DNA of 64,000 bases from Aureispira sp. CCB-E (GTDB taxonomy: Bacteria; Bacteroidota; Bacteroidia; Chitinophagales; Saprospiraceae): the NCBI RefSeq assembly GCF_031326345.1, contig NZ_CP133671.1, positions 5,146,001-5,210,000 on the forward strand, written 5' to 3'. How positions within the stretch are numbered: position 1 is the stretch's first letter; every line of letters begins with the position of its first letter. Shown piece by piece: positions 33,301 through 42,654 of this stretch. The notes beneath the pieces were generated by a model that was not told the DNA's origin, did not search any database, and worked only from the letters and a program-made list of their open reading frames with translations. The position numbers were made by a program, and so were the translations under genes.

Positions 33301-34120
33301 ATGCACCGTTATTTTTGTTAATTTGGTTTACTTTTTTGATAGCAACCTCAATCTTATCAGTAATATTTTTTCTTTCGACACCAATTCCATTTAAGTGTTT
33401 CATCGTCCACTCATTATTTATGTCTGCAAGCCAGATAATATTTTTGCTTTTAATAAACTTGAAACTTTGATATAACGCAGTTCCCATACTTTCAAAATTT
33501 CTAAAATCAAGAACTAGAGCTTCATTTGGGAAGGATTTAAATTCCTTTTCAAGAGCTTCCTTTTCATTAATACTTAATGAGCCATAAATTCGAAAAATGA
33601 AAGGGTTTTTAGAAGATATTTTCCAAGGGAGACTAATGTCAAAATACCCCTCGATTTTTTCAAGATAATTGATGCTTTGTTCAGATTTAAGAACTCTATA
33701 AAGAAGTGATAAGGACTTGTTAGTTAATTCAAAAGTTCTACTTTGATTTTGAGGTGATCTGTAAGAAAAATTACCATTTTTTAGAGTGCACTTAACATTT
33801 ATCCCATCCAATAGAATTCTTTCATCTAATTCTGGATTTTCTAATAAGTCTTGAGCTAAGTCTGAAATATCGTCTAAGGCAGATTTTACTTTTAAATCTA
33901 TGGAGACTTTTTCTAGCCAATATTGATTTTGTGCATTTTCATTGTACAACTTTAATTCTTTTAATCTTTTATACTCAGCAACTTTTAGCTTTTCTTTTTT
34001 ATCTAACCCTTGATAAGATTGAAAATCTGGATGAATTTCGATTGAAATTTCATCGTCATTTAGTTTTATTGTGGATGAATTGTGAAAAGAAGGGTAGAAG
34101 TTTAGTTCAATTTGCCTCAT
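33299..34120 (-). CDS. Cassette protein of unknown function, STAS-like C-terminus
   Basis: 273 aa, cytosolic. The end (FPNEALVLDFRNFESMGTAL, YQSFKFIKSKNIIWLADINN) has the strand-Asp-helix pattern of STAS-like domains; the rest (SIDLKVKSALDDISDLAQDL and others) is helical. Tentative. Its stop codon TAA lies in the attC-like core (33299-33301). Cassette ends TTATGCACCG and GGTGCATGA are complementary bar one base. Confidence 0.65.
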   Translation of the reverse strand: MRQIELNFYPSFHNSSTIKLNDDEISIEIHPDFQSYQGLDKKEKLKVAEYKRLKELKLYNENAQNQYWLEKVSIDLKVKSALDDISDLAQDLLENPELDERILLDGINVKCTLKNGNFSYRSPQNQSRTFELTNKSLSLLYRVLKSEQSINYLEKIEGYFDISLPWKISSKNPFIFRIYGSLSINEKEALEKEFKSFPNEALVLDFRNFESMGTALYQSFKFIKSKNIIWLADINNEWTMKHLNGIGVERKNITDKIEVAIKKVNQINKNNGA

Positions 34121-34164
34121 TACTTTATGATTCGTTTATTTTCAAGTGACATTTGATGGTGCAT

Positions 34165-34310
34165 GACGTGAGTGTATAAAACTGTGCGGAATGCCATGAT
34201 ACGTATCTAATTTACTTCCCCCCAAAGCAAAATCACAGATTTTGCGGTGTTGGGCATGCCATGAGTTTTAGCCCCCCGACAGAAACCTAGCATGGATTAT
34301 ACACATTATT
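34165..34310. repeat. attC-like repeat
   Basis: GACGTGAGTG to ACACATTATT; palindrome GCAAAATC-aca-GATTTTGC. Both cores have one substitution (GACG, ATTG). Confidence 0.82.
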
Positions 34311-34327
34311 GGGCACTGTTTTTTGTT

Positions 34328-35017
34328 TTATTTTGTGATTTTCCTCCAAATTTTATTTAGAAAATCAGGTCTAACATATTTCCTAAATTTAGTTTCCATA
34401 AGTTTTTTACCTTCATCACTATCAATGTAGACACCCAGTAGCCTATTTGCAAAACCAAAAGTAAAGTCTTCCATAAGCTGGTCTTCTGTAAATTCATATT
34501 CTGGATCAAATTCGTCTTTCCAATAGAACTTGCCATCTTTTTCAAAACCTCGAGCATAAATATCTTCTTCCTCTTTTGTTTTTAAACCAAATTCTACTCT
34601 AGGCTTTAAACCAAGTTCTATCAAGTTTCCTTCGGATGCAATAACTTTAACTCTAACTTTCTTTCCTTTTTGAATCAATGAGTATGCATGGTAATTTACA
34701 ACACTGTGACAAGCAATAGAAATTATTTCAGCAGAAGGGAAAAGTTTAGATAGATTTTCTTCTTCTCTTATGAGATTTAAATTTAGTTCCTCTACATTAT
34801 CGAAGGATTTAGAAGTGATTTGATAATCATCACAAATAATAATATTTTCATTGAAATAGCCAATGTTTATTGATTTATCCCCAAAATACATGCAATCTTC
34901 AAAAATAACATCTTTTGCATAAGAATAATCCTCTTTATTTATCGCTTTTAAGATTGCATTTTCATCTTTAAAATTGTTTTGGTTTTGGATGATAATAAGT
35001 GATGTTTTCCAACCCAT
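34328..35017 (-). CDS. Cassette protein, DUF6928-like
   Basis: 229 aa. The opening MGWKTSLIIIQ, the middle AEIISIACHSVVNYHAYSLI and the closing FTFGFANRLLGVYID recall DUF6928 as I remember it (start MGAKTW, His-Ser-Val-Val box); a profile search is needed. No signal peptide. No known function. Cassette ends are only weakly complementary here (TTGGGCAC against ACACACAA), suggesting a hybrid or mutated cassette. Confidence 0.62.
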   Translation of the reverse strand: MGWKTSLIIIQNQNNFKDENAILKAINKEDYSYAKDVIFEDCMYFGDKSINIGYFNENIIICDDYQITSKSFDNVEELNLNLIREEENLSKLFPSAEIISIACHSVVNYHAYSLIQKGKKVRVKVIASEGNLIELGLKPRVEFGLKTKEEEDIYARGFEKDGKFYWKDEFDPEYEFTEDQLMEDFTFGFANRLLGVYIDSDEGKKLMETKFRKYVRPDFLNKIWRKITK

Positions 35018-35075
35018 TTTAGCTTATATTTTAAGATTTTTTTTTTACGAAGCCTTTGCTTTGGCAATTACACAC

Positions 35076-35213
35076 AACGATCGCGCTATATGTTGTGCCA
35101 CAAGCTGTGCGTATTGGATATAGGCAATCTGTAAGCAAAATCTGTGATTTTGCGTTATCACACACACTTGAACTTTAGCCCTGAAATGTGTGATGGACAT
35201 ATAACGCATTGTT
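35076..35213. repeat. attC-like repeat
   Basis: AACGATCGCGC to ACGCATTGTT; palindrome GCAAAATC-tgt-GATTTTGC. Confidence 0.87.
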
Positions 35214-35229
35214 GTGTACAGTTTTGTTT

Positions 35230-36102
35230 TTAAATGACTTCGAGTTGTTCCTTTTTATTAGAAAAAGTTTGTAATATTTTTTTTGCGGTTTCTTTCTCAA
35301 TTCTAAAATTTTCGATGATGAAATCTTTATCCTCTTTTCCTTCTCTATCTATAATTACTCTTTCAAAGTCGATGTATTGATTTTGCTCATCTTCTAAATA
35401 GTAAAGGTAGATTTTAGTGAACCTATCTCCTTTTCCTAATCCAAGTTCATCGATGGTTTTATATACATCTTGTTTTAGGCTTTCTATGATTTTAGGAGCG
35501 CCATGGATAATTTTAAATTTTTCCTCGAGAGTAAATTTAGGATACCATTTACCATATTTTTCAGAGTAGGGAAATATTTTAGATTTTCGGATGTAGATTA
35601 TTGGAACTAAAAGAATAAGTAGAAATTCAATAACCCAAATAATAGATAAAAGTCCCCCCTTGAATTCTATACCAAATACAGACCAAAGACCTATACTATT
35701 TAATTCCATAATAGCACCCCAAAAGTCATTAACTGAAAAGATTAATCCCCAATTTAGTAAGTATTCACCTATGGCAGGAATTTGACCTTTTGATACGTAA
35801 AGTAAATAGGCAACCCACTGAAAATAATTTAGCAATATACCTATAATTAAAGCGATGATAAATTGACTTTTTTTATTTCGATTATGTGTGAATTTTGCAA
35901 TAAAACGTGTACAAAAACTTAATAAAATTCCTGTACCAAAAGTAACTAATACAGCAAAATAAATAAGAGGAATGGATACTTGGAGTATAATGTAGACAAA
36001 TGCTAATAAAATGGCAAGAGCTACACCAATAAGACTTGCAATTATTAAACCTTGAGGATTTATTGATTTAGGTTCTTCGTAGAATAGTGATTTTTGGCTC
36101 AT
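35230..36102 (-). CDS. Cassette membrane protein, unknown function
   Basis: 290 aa. Four or five membrane helices in residues about 20-175 (LIIASLIGVALAILLAFVYI, FAVLVTFGTGILLSFC, FIIALIIGILLNYFQWVAYL, FLLILLVPIIYI), then a charged cytosolic domain (ESLKQDVYKTIDELGLGKGD, YLEDEQNQYIDFERVIIDRE). No family recognised. Cassette ends TTGTGTACA and TGTACACAA are perfectly complementary. Confidence 0.72.
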   Translation of the reverse strand: MSQKSLFYEEPKSINPQGLIIASLIGVALAILLAFVYIILQVSIPLIYFAVLVTFGTGILLSFCTRFIAKFTHNRNKKSQFIIALIIGILLNYFQWVAYLLYVSKGQIPAIGEYLLNWGLIFSVNDFWGAIMELNSIGLWSVFGIEFKGGLLSIIWVIEFLLILLVPIIYIRKSKIFPYSEKYGKWYPKFTLEEKFKIIHGAPKIIESLKQDVYKTIDELGLGKGDRFTKIYLYYLEDEQNQYIDFERVIIDREGKEDKDFIIENFRIEKETAKKILQTFSNKKEQLEVI

Positions 36103-36191
36103 GTTAAGAGTTTAGTTAGATAAATGCCACAATATACGAGAATTATTTTTAGTCAAAAGTGTAAACTGTTGGGGCTTGTCGAATTGTACAC

Positions 36192-36313
36192 AACGTTTAG
36201 TGTATGGTTAGTAAGGGATTGCGGGCTTCAAACCTATCAAGTTACCACCCAAAGTTGATGCGGGTGATGATGTTTGAAAACCTCTGAACCCCTTATTAAC
36301 TATACTCATTGTT
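36192..36313. repeat. attC-like repeat, variant interior
   Basis: AACGTTTAGTGTA to ACTCATTGTT. It lacks the usual palindrome; instead AACCCCTTATTAACTATACT pairs with AGTGTATGGTTAGTAAGGG near the ends. Confidence 0.8.
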
Positions 36314-36333
36314 GTGCGTTCGCTCATTTTAAT

Positions 36334-36747
36334 TTATTCTATTGTAATCAATTCTACAAAATCACAAGATAGTCTAATTACTTTTCCGTCTTCGAATATA
36401 AAAATCAAATCGTCATTTTCCTTTGGCTCAGCTTGAGGTATTATTGAATCATTTACATCTCTCAAATCTTGAGGAAAAAATGAAATTTCTCCAAGTGTTA
36501 CTTTATCTTCCTGATTAGCCTCTGAATCTCCATCCCCCAAAAATCTATACGAAACATCTTTAAAATTGAATATCAATCGGCTAAATTCATTTTCTTTAAT
36601 CCAATTACCGTTCATTTTTACAAACTCAATCTTAAAATCGCTCACATTATCTACGAATCCTTTATAATCAAAATTGTTATGTAAATCAATTTGTATTCCA
36701 TCCTTAATTACTGCATAATTATCCTCGATTGTAAAGTTTGTTTTCAT
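36334..36747 (-). CDS. Cassette protein, unknown function
   Basis: 137 aa, beta-rich and acidic (VDNVSDFKIEFVKMNGNWIK, LIFNFKDVSYRFLGDGDSEA, FIFEDGKVIRLSCDFVELIT). No signal, no known family. It abuts the upstream gene exactly (start 36747, upstream stop 36748), so the pair is one translational unit in one cassette. Confidence 0.65.
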   Translation of the reverse strand: MKTNFTIEDNYAVIKDGIQIDLHNNFDYKGFVDNVSDFKIEFVKMNGNWIKENEFSRLIFNFKDVSYRFLGDGDSEANQEDKVTLGEISFFPQDLRDVNDSIIPQAEPKENDDLIFIFEDGKVIRLSCDFVELITIE

Positions 36748-37131
36748 TTATCGGTAAGCATAAAGTTTGATACTATTATCTTCTTTCTCAATCATGAATT
36801 TTCCAATTTGATTGATTATTTTCTCAATTGAGTCGATATCTTGCTTTTGTTCTTTAATATATTTTCTCGTTGTCCTTTTGTTTTGCTCAATATTAAAAGT
36901 CTTTGGAAATTCAATCCATTCTACTTCTTTGTAGAAAGTCGGCTCGATAAAAAACAGTTTGAAATCAGGAGTTTCAAATGAAGTGAAATGTATTTTATCA
37001 TCATGAATCAATTTGTAGTTAACAAATATCTCATCGAGTTTATCAGTCAAGGTCTCAATCAATTTGTCCCATTTTGAATCATTCATAAATGACGATGTAA
37101 ATTTCTCTTGTATTATTCTATCTATATCCAT
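36748..37131 (-). CDS. Cassette protein, unknown function
   Basis: 127 aa, cytosolic, mixed helix and strand (KLIETLTDKLDEIFVNYKLI, FETPDFKLFFIEPTFYKEVE). No family recognised. Immediately followed by 36334. A two-gene cassette of small cytosolic proteins might be toxin and immunity or two partners, but nothing shows which. Confidence 0.65.
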   Translation of the reverse strand: MDIDRIIQEKFTSSFMNDSKWDKLIETLTDKLDEIFVNYKLIHDDKIHFTSFETPDFKLFFIEPTFYKEVEWIEFPKTFNIEQNKRTTRKYIKEQKQDIDSIEKIINQIGKFMIEKEDNSIKLYAYR

Positions 37132-37167
37132 TTATCAAATTTTGCAGGATCTCCCTGAATGACGCAC

Positions 37168-37312
37168 GACGTCTTGATATGCGAAGTACCACAGGTTATG
37201 CGAATAGGAATATAGCTAATACCAAAGCAAAATCTGCAATTTTGCGTAGTATCACATGCGACGAGGATTTAGCTTTGACCCTGAAATGTGGTATTGCCGT
37301 ATATCTCTTGTT
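37168..37312. repeat. attC-like repeat
   Basis: GACGTCTTGATATGC to ATATCTCTTGTT; palindrome GCAAAATC-tgc-AATTTTGC. Confidence 0.82.
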
Positions 37313-37323
37313 GGCAATAGTTT

Positions 37324-38211
37324 TTATTCATTTCGTAATTCACACATACTTTTCACCAGATGAGGATACAATTCTTGAAGATCCCTTCCTCCATAAAATT
37401 CTCTATCCATTTTATTTCTTCCATTGTCATCATAGTGAATGGCTTCTGGATAATTTTTACTAGTTTCTGTTGAAATTTCAAAATTGTTGAGATTTTCATG
37501 GTAGAAGGAGTAGGCATAGGCATAGTCACAAACATACAATAGTCCTTCAGCCCAGCAATTTCCAATATTGAAACTGTATTTTCCATTTATGAATGAGTTT
37601 ATGTCTTTCTTTATATCATCAAAAAATGCTTTTCCTTTTAATAGAAGCCAGCACCTGAAATAAATATATCCATCAGTTGAGATGTAATCATCAAAAGTTA
37701 TTTCACCATTTACTTTTTTGTAAGAACAGTTAAGGATGATATATAACTCAGCAGTATTTCCGATATAAAGTTCATTTAATTTCTCACGAATGCATTTTTG
37801 AAATAAGACGATATGTTTTTTTTCAAATTTAGAAAGTAAAATGGTCAAATTTTCTAAGTGATCATCAACATGATAATCACTCCAATGTGAGCTTATAGAT
37901 CTATTAGATTTTTCTATAATTTCCCAAAAGAAATGTTCTGCATTCTCTTCATTCCAAATCTCATTTTCTTTAAGGATAGATTCTTTTAATAGTATTTCTG
38001 AATAGCCTTTTTTAAACTTTTGAGTAATAAGTTTTTTGCTTTCTTTTAGACACTCCTCAGAGGAAAGAAAGCGTTTTACACTTTCTCTACCTTTTGTACC
38101 AATCTTTCCCCAATTAATGATTTGGGTTTCTTCCTCAACTTTAATGTTCCAGAATTTATTTGATGTCCCAGTTTGATTGATTAGTTTTCTTCTCATAAGC
38201 TTAATTTCCAT
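37324..38211 (-). CDS. WGR-domain plus DUF4240 protein
   Basis: I place the start at ATG 38211; a longer frame would need a TTG lying in the attC-like core. About 295 aa. N-terminal WGR domain (MRRKLINQTGTSNKFWNIKV, QIINWGKIGTKGRESVKRF), a small fold found in PARP-like and stand-alone bacterial proteins that binds nucleic acid or protein. Then a DUF4240-like domain (AEHFFWEIIEKSNRSISSHW, ISTDGYIYFRCWLLLKGKAF). Function unknown. Cassette ends TTGGCAAT and ATTGCCAA are perfectly complementary. Confidence 0.85.
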   Translation of the reverse strand: MEIKLMRRKLINQTGTSNKFWNIKVEEETQIINWGKIGTKGRESVKRFLSSEECLKESKKLITQKFKKGYSEILLKESILKENEIWNEENAEHFFWEIIEKSNRSISSHWSDYHVDDHLENLTILLSKFEKKHIVLFQKCIREKLNELYIGNTAELYIILNCSYKKVNGEITFDDYISTDGYIYFRCWLLLKGKAFFDDIKKDINSFINGKYSFNIGNCWAEGLLYVCDYAYAYSFYHENLNNFEISTETSKNYPEAIHYDDNGRNKMDREFYGGRDLQELYPHLVKSMCELRNE

Positions 38212-38242
38212 TTTTGGGTTCTCGATTTCTCCAATTATTGCC

Positions 38243-38431
38243 AACGTTACTATATATGAAGTGGCGAAAGGGCGAAGCCGTTTAGCCTAGCTCCTGGAAT
38301 ATAGCAAAATCTGTGATTTTGTGGATATCTTCTTTCAAGCTCTATCCGCAAAATCACAGATTTTGCGACCTAAGAATAAGAACGAAATTTTAGGCTGTTC
38401 ATATACTCGCCATTGCCATATATAGATTGTT
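38243..38431. repeat. attC-like repeat, long form with two palindromic arms
   Basis: AACGTTACTATAT to TATAGATTGTT. AGCAAAATCTGTGATTTTG at 38304-38322 pairs with CAAAATCACAGATTTTGC at 38350-38367. Confidence 0.85.
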
Positions 38432-38440
38432 AGCGGTAGT

Positions 38441-40440
38441 TTAAACTTCTTTTATTCCTATTGATTTTAGGTATTCATATGTCCCATCATAAAACTCCTT
38501 TTTCCTAGTTTTATCTTCTTTCGAACCCAAAGGAACAAATATTATTAAACCTTGTCGAGAACGAGTCATAAGAACTCTATATGTATTTATCAAATATCTT
38601 TTCTTTTCTTTTCTTCTGTATTATGATATTTCCAACTGTTTCCAGTAAAGTATTTGTGGACCCAATTATTGTCCTGAAAACTAAGATCACCACCCCAAGC
38701 TAAACAAACCCCATCAAGCTCAAGACCTTGAACAGCAAATTGTGTTGCAGGAAGCTCAAGAAAAGAAGAAGAACGGATATCATCTTTAGAATTTAAAAAC
38801 CATTGGGCTATTTTGTCCTTTCCTGAATTTGATCTAATTCCATTCTCAGCATCAAGTCCTAAAGATCTCATTCTTCTTGCACTTGAGGATATCAATATAC
38901 CTGTTCTTTCATTTCCCATTGCTTTTTCCTTAAGCCACTGTTTGCATTTTTTTAGGTCTCTAGAAATTACAATAGGATACTTATTATTTAATTTTTCGAA
39001 CACTCTTTGTGCTTCTAGCTTATTCAGGTTAAGGAGTTTTTCTACAAATTCAGATAACTGCATAGCTCTAAAACTTCTAATACATGTAGAAAGGTGTAGA
39101 TTTTCCTTTTTAGTACCGTTTTTTAGTAACCAAGAATTTAGCTCTACATTTGGAAGATAATTAGGATTTGAGCAAATGGCATTAGAATAATATATATCCC
39201 AATCAGAGAAGAATTTTTTTAAGGCAATAAGCCATTCTTGAATGCCAGCTTCACCTTTATTAATTTCCTGACCTCCACCAATGAGACAAACAATACAACA
39301 CCAATCTTGGTGTCTATCCATTACACTTATTAAAAATTGAGGTTCTGACATATTGAAATTAGGATCTCCTCCCCTTCCTTTAATAAATCTACTTGTTTCT
39401 TTCGTATTCCAAGCTCTTTGGGCTTCATCAAATACTACAACTTTTTCTATAGGAGCGGAACTATCTTTAAGATATTCGTCTCTAAAGTGGTGAATATTTT
39501 GAATAAAAGAGTTAGCATCGCGCCTAGCATCATCAATCTTTATTTTTTGTCCTATCTCAATCAAATGTTTATATTTATCTTGTGCTAAAGCTTCCCTTAA
39601 AACTTGAACCAATGGACCATTGCCAGATAAAAATACAGCTTGTTCTTCTTTATCTGTATTCATCCTTCCATTTGCAACATTGAGACCTGCAAGGGTTTTA
39701 CCTGCACCAGGTACTCCTGTTACAAAGCAAATAGATTTTTTATTGTTTGATTTAGAGAAGTCTATAATTTCATTTAAGCAACTTGAAGTTAATGATAAAT
39801 TTATTTTATCTGCACCATGTCGAGATATTTCCTCAACATTATGACCTCGATATAAGGCTTGAGCTGCTTCAACAATAGTTGGAGTTGGTTTATACTTTGA
39901 ACTCTCCCAAGTGTCTACGTCGAGATTGTTCTTAGTAGGCATGATTTCTAAAATCTGATTTATTACTTTATTAAAGTTAAATTGATTTACTTTGAAAGGT
40001 AAGTATACATTATTCTTTACATTGAACTGATTTTCGAATAGAGGTGCATCTGTAGCAACTAGAATTGGAACTAGTTTTTTGTTATGACTTCCTTCATGAA
40101 AATTTTTTAAATCAAGAACATAGTCAATTAATTGATTGATAGAAGTTGTATCATATGAGTTTTGTCCAACTTTAAACTCAATAACAAATATGATATCCTC
40201 AATAATTAGAATATTATCAACTCGTTTACCCATTCTCGGTATTGAAAACTCAAACTATAATTGTCCTGTTTTATATTCAGTTAATAAGTTTTTTAGGATT
40301 TTAATTTGCTCCTTCCAAGCATTTGTTTGAGCTAAAATCAGATTTTGCAACTTATAATGAGAGTTTAGTTTGCCAAGAATAGAGGGCTCTGATTCTTGGA
40401 TGAATTTTGAAATAGAATTAGAATAATAACTTCTCTTCAT
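38441..40440 (-). pseudogene. DUF2075-type nuclease/helicase, interrupted twice
   Basis: The ancestral gene starts at 40440 (MKRSYYSNSISKFI). An in-frame TAG at 40255-40257 falls after LLTEYKTGQL and before FEFSIPRMGKRVDN. The frame then runs with a PD-(D/E)xK-like stretch (DIIFVIEFKVGQ), Walker A CFVTGVPGAGKTLAG, DEAQ box VVFDEAQRAW, and helicase-like C-motifs (ATQFAVQGLELDGVCLAWGG). It ends at 38590 in a 5-base repeat tract (AAAAG units). One frame over, KRYLINTYRVLMTRSRQGLI leads to a stop at 38441, so a frameshift cut off the Arg-finger end. Intact relatives are Schlafen-like ATPases linked to defence. It is dead or phase-switched. Confidence 0.85.
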
Positions 40441-40466
40441 TTTAAGTTTTGTTTTTTATTACCGGT

Positions 40467-40611
40467 AACAACAGTATATACTCTGTACGCAAAGTCATGC
40501 CTCAATAAATGTAGCTAATCCCTAAAGCAAAATCTGCGATTTTGCGTCGTTTCACATGCAGATGAACTTTAGCTTTAGCCCTAAACTGCGTATGGTAGTA
40601 TATACATTGTT
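40467..40611. repeat. attC-like repeat
   Basis: AACAACAGTATATACTC to TATATACATTGTT; palindrome GCAAAATCTGCGATTTTGC. Nearly the same sequence as 50007-50151. Confidence 0.87.
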
Positions 40612-40619
40612 GTACAGAG

Positions 40620-41255
40620 TTATTTTTTTTCAGAATACAGTTTTAACCATTCCTCTCTTTCCTTGTCTGACAGATTTAACAAGTAAAAGGTCCTTAGGAT
40701 AAGTTCAATTTTTATCTTTTTTAGGAACTCGTTTTCTGGATTATACTTTAGGATAGTTTTGTTTTCAATCATTTTTTGTAATTCCTCTTTTACTTTTAAA
40801 TATTCTTTTATTCCATCTTTCGCTTCATTTAGATTGAATTTTAGTGAAGAGTATCTTTTGTAGGTATCACCTCCTTTTAATCCGAATATGGTAATAAAGA
40901 ACAAGCTTTCATTTTCAATTGGCATTTCTCCTTCGTTTCCAGCTCCTATAATTTGCCATTCGTCGTTCTTCTTTTGTAACGCAAAAATCCCGCGATGATT
41001 CACTTCGTATTTTCCCCATCGAGATGTACAAGTCCAATTTTTAAACTTTTTAATTTTTATGGAATTGCTATTGATTTCACCTTTTAGAACTTCATTGATG
41101 TTTACTTGAAAGTCGAGCTCATCAACAGATGTAATTTTTCCTTCAATTATTATTTCAGATAAGTCTACAACTTCATGCAAAAGGAGTCGAGAGTAATCTG
41201 CTTTTAGGCTACCAACCAAGGTGATTTGGATAAAGAGTAAGAATAGAAATTTCAT
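40620..41255 (-). CDS. Secreted cassette protein, unknown function
   Basis: 211 aa. Signal peptide about 1-19 (ending GSLKA). LSEIIIEGKITSVDELDFQV followed by VLKGEINSNSIKIKKFKNW recalls the OB/TIMP-like opening of small secreted Bacteroidota proteins. Helical C-terminus. No active site. Cassette ends TTGTACAGAG and TTCTGTACAA are complementary over nine bases. Confidence 0.7.
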   Translation of the reverse strand: MKFLFLLFIQITLVGSLKADYSRLLLHEVVDLSEIIIEGKITSVDELDFQVNINEVLKGEINSNSIKIKKFKNWTCTSRWGKYEVNHRGIFALQKKNDEWQIIGAGNEGEMPIENESLFFITIFGLKGGDTYKRYSSLKFNLNEAKDGIKEYLKVKEELQKMIENKTILKYNPENEFLKKIKIELILRTFYLLNLSDKEREEWLKLYSEKK

Positions 41256-41312
41256 GTTTTAGTTTTAGGGAATAACAATGATTTTTGGTTTAGGTTACGC
41301 AAAATTCTGTAC

Positions 41313-41496
41313 AACGTTACTGTATTTTGCTTGGGGGCAAGCGAAACCGTACACCCAAGCCCCAAGATAAGCAAAATCTGTGATTTTGCGGATAATTTTT
41401 CAGGCGCAACCTGCAAAATCACAGGTTTTGCGACTTAGGAGTAGAAACGAGGCTTTAGGCGGTTCTTATACCCCCCATGAAAATATATAGATTGTT
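41313..41496. repeat. attC-like repeat, long form
   Basis: AACGTTACTGTATTTTGC to ATATAGATTGTT. GCAAAATCTGTGATTTTGC and a second arm GCAAAATCACAGGTTTTGC. Confidence 0.87.
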
Positions 41497-41510
41497 GTGT
41501 GACGTTTTTT

Positions 41511-41819
41511 TTATAATTTTTTTTGAGCAAAAAATACTCTTTCTCTTAGCAAGTCTCTAGTTTCGTTACTTTTTCCATGACTATACTCTAAAGTTTCATA
41601 GCCAACTCTGTCTTTAATGAATTTTCTTAATTCTTTTTCCGTGCAAATATCTAAAGTACTTAATATTTTTATGCCTTCAAGTAGTTCATTGAAGTCGATT
41701 TTTAGACTAGCATACTTGATGAGTAGTTGGTATGCATCTCTTTTAACTTCAAAGACTTTTTCTTCTTCATTCTTTTGATTAAACTCATTTTCAAGACTAT
41801 AAAAATTAAATTTTTTCAT
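41511..41819 (-). CDS. Small cassette protein, unknown function
   Basis: 102 aa, helical and charged (FNQKNEEEKVFEVKRDAYQL, LLEGIKILSTLDICTEKELR). Its start overlaps the end of the ankyrin gene by 14 bases, so they are translationally coupled. No family named. As a partner of an ankyrin-repeat protein it could be an immunity-type protein (inference). Confidence 0.65.
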   Translation of the reverse strand: MKKFNFYSLENEFNQKNEEEKVFEVKRDAYQLLIKYASLKIDFNELLEGIKILSTLDICTEKELRKFIKDRVGYETLEYSHGKSNETRDLLRERVFFAQKKL

Positions 41820-42261
41820 TGATAATTTTCTTTAATTCACTTGAGCCATATTTTCTAACTAATTCCAAAGAGTCTTTAGTTAGAAATTTAGGGTTTCCAC
41901 CATTTTCTAAAATCCATTTTACCATTTCTTCTTTTTTGGTATTTATTGCGGTGAAAATACTTGTGTTAATAATCATTCCTTGGTTTACATTTATATCAAC
42001 TCCTTTTAGGATTGAATATTTCAAACCTTCAATTTCATCATTATGTACAGCATAGTAAACACCTTGAAAATCGTAATTTGAAAAATTAGCACCTAACGTT
42101 AGCAAATAATCAATGACTTTCATTTGAGAATAGGCAACGGCATTTTCTAAGGCTACATCAATTTCAAGTTGAGTATAACTTTTCTCAAAAATAGCTTTAA
42201 GTTCTTCTAAATTACCATATCCAGCAAGACTTTCAATAATATAATCTCTTGATTTTTCCAT
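41806..42261 (-). CDS. Ankyrin-repeat protein
   Basis: Start placed at ATG 42261; the longer frame begins with a TTG that lies in the attC-like core. 151 aa with about three ankyrin units: LEELKAIFEKSY, ALENAVAYSQMKVIDYLLTL and GANFSNYDFQG, then YAVHNDEIEGLKYSILKGVD, TAINTKKEEMVKWILENGGN. Binds a protein partner; target unknown. Coupled to 41511. Cassette ends TTGTGTGACG and GGCACACAA are complementary but for one base. Confidence 0.82.
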   Translation of the reverse strand: MEKSRDYIIESLAGYGNLEELKAIFEKSYTQLEIDVALENAVAYSQMKVIDYLLTLGANFSNYDFQGVYYAVHNDEIEGLKYSILKGVDINVNQGMIINTSIFTAINTKKEEMVKWILENGGNPKFLTKDSLELVRKYGSSELKKIINEKI

Positions 42262-42283
42262 AGGTATGTTTTTTATGGCACAC

Positions 42284-42469
42284 AACGTTACTGCATATAA
42301 CGTGCAGAGAGAGCAAAATACGAAAAGTGAGTGTTACAGCTAAGCAAAATTGTAGATTTTGGCAGTAAATTTCGTTTAGTGTACTGGCAAGATCTACGAT
42401 TTTGCGCTTAGACAAAAGTCGTGAATTAGGCGTTACAGAGTGCCTTGGATGGCTATATGCAGATTGTTA
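42284..42469. repeat. attC-like repeat, long form
   Basis: AACGTTACTGCATATAACGTGC to ATGCAGATTGTT. GCAAAATTGTAGATTTT and GATCTACGATTTTGCGC arms. Between it and the gene at 42655 the plus strand keeps a protein-like stretch (LSFKDDKSIGEELARNIKSV), perhaps a gene fragment. Confidence 0.83.
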
Positions 42470-42654
42470 GATGCTGCCTTTTTTCTTTTAGATTTAGGAA
42501 GCAATTTCAGACCCTAACTTTTTGCATTTGAAAGTTGTTACAATATTATTTCAAATACAATTGAATCTTTAATTTTCTTTTCTAACAAGGCGATCTGAGC
42601 TTTAAAGATGATAAGAGTATTGGTGAAGAGTTGGCTAGGAATATTAAAAGTGTA

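Noticed and set aside
38211-38244. TTG start of the WGR protein at 38244
   Set aside because: It lies in the attC-like core and would depend on the neighbouring cassette; ATG 38211 is preferred. The same reasoning moved the starts at 42285, 60525 and 62585.
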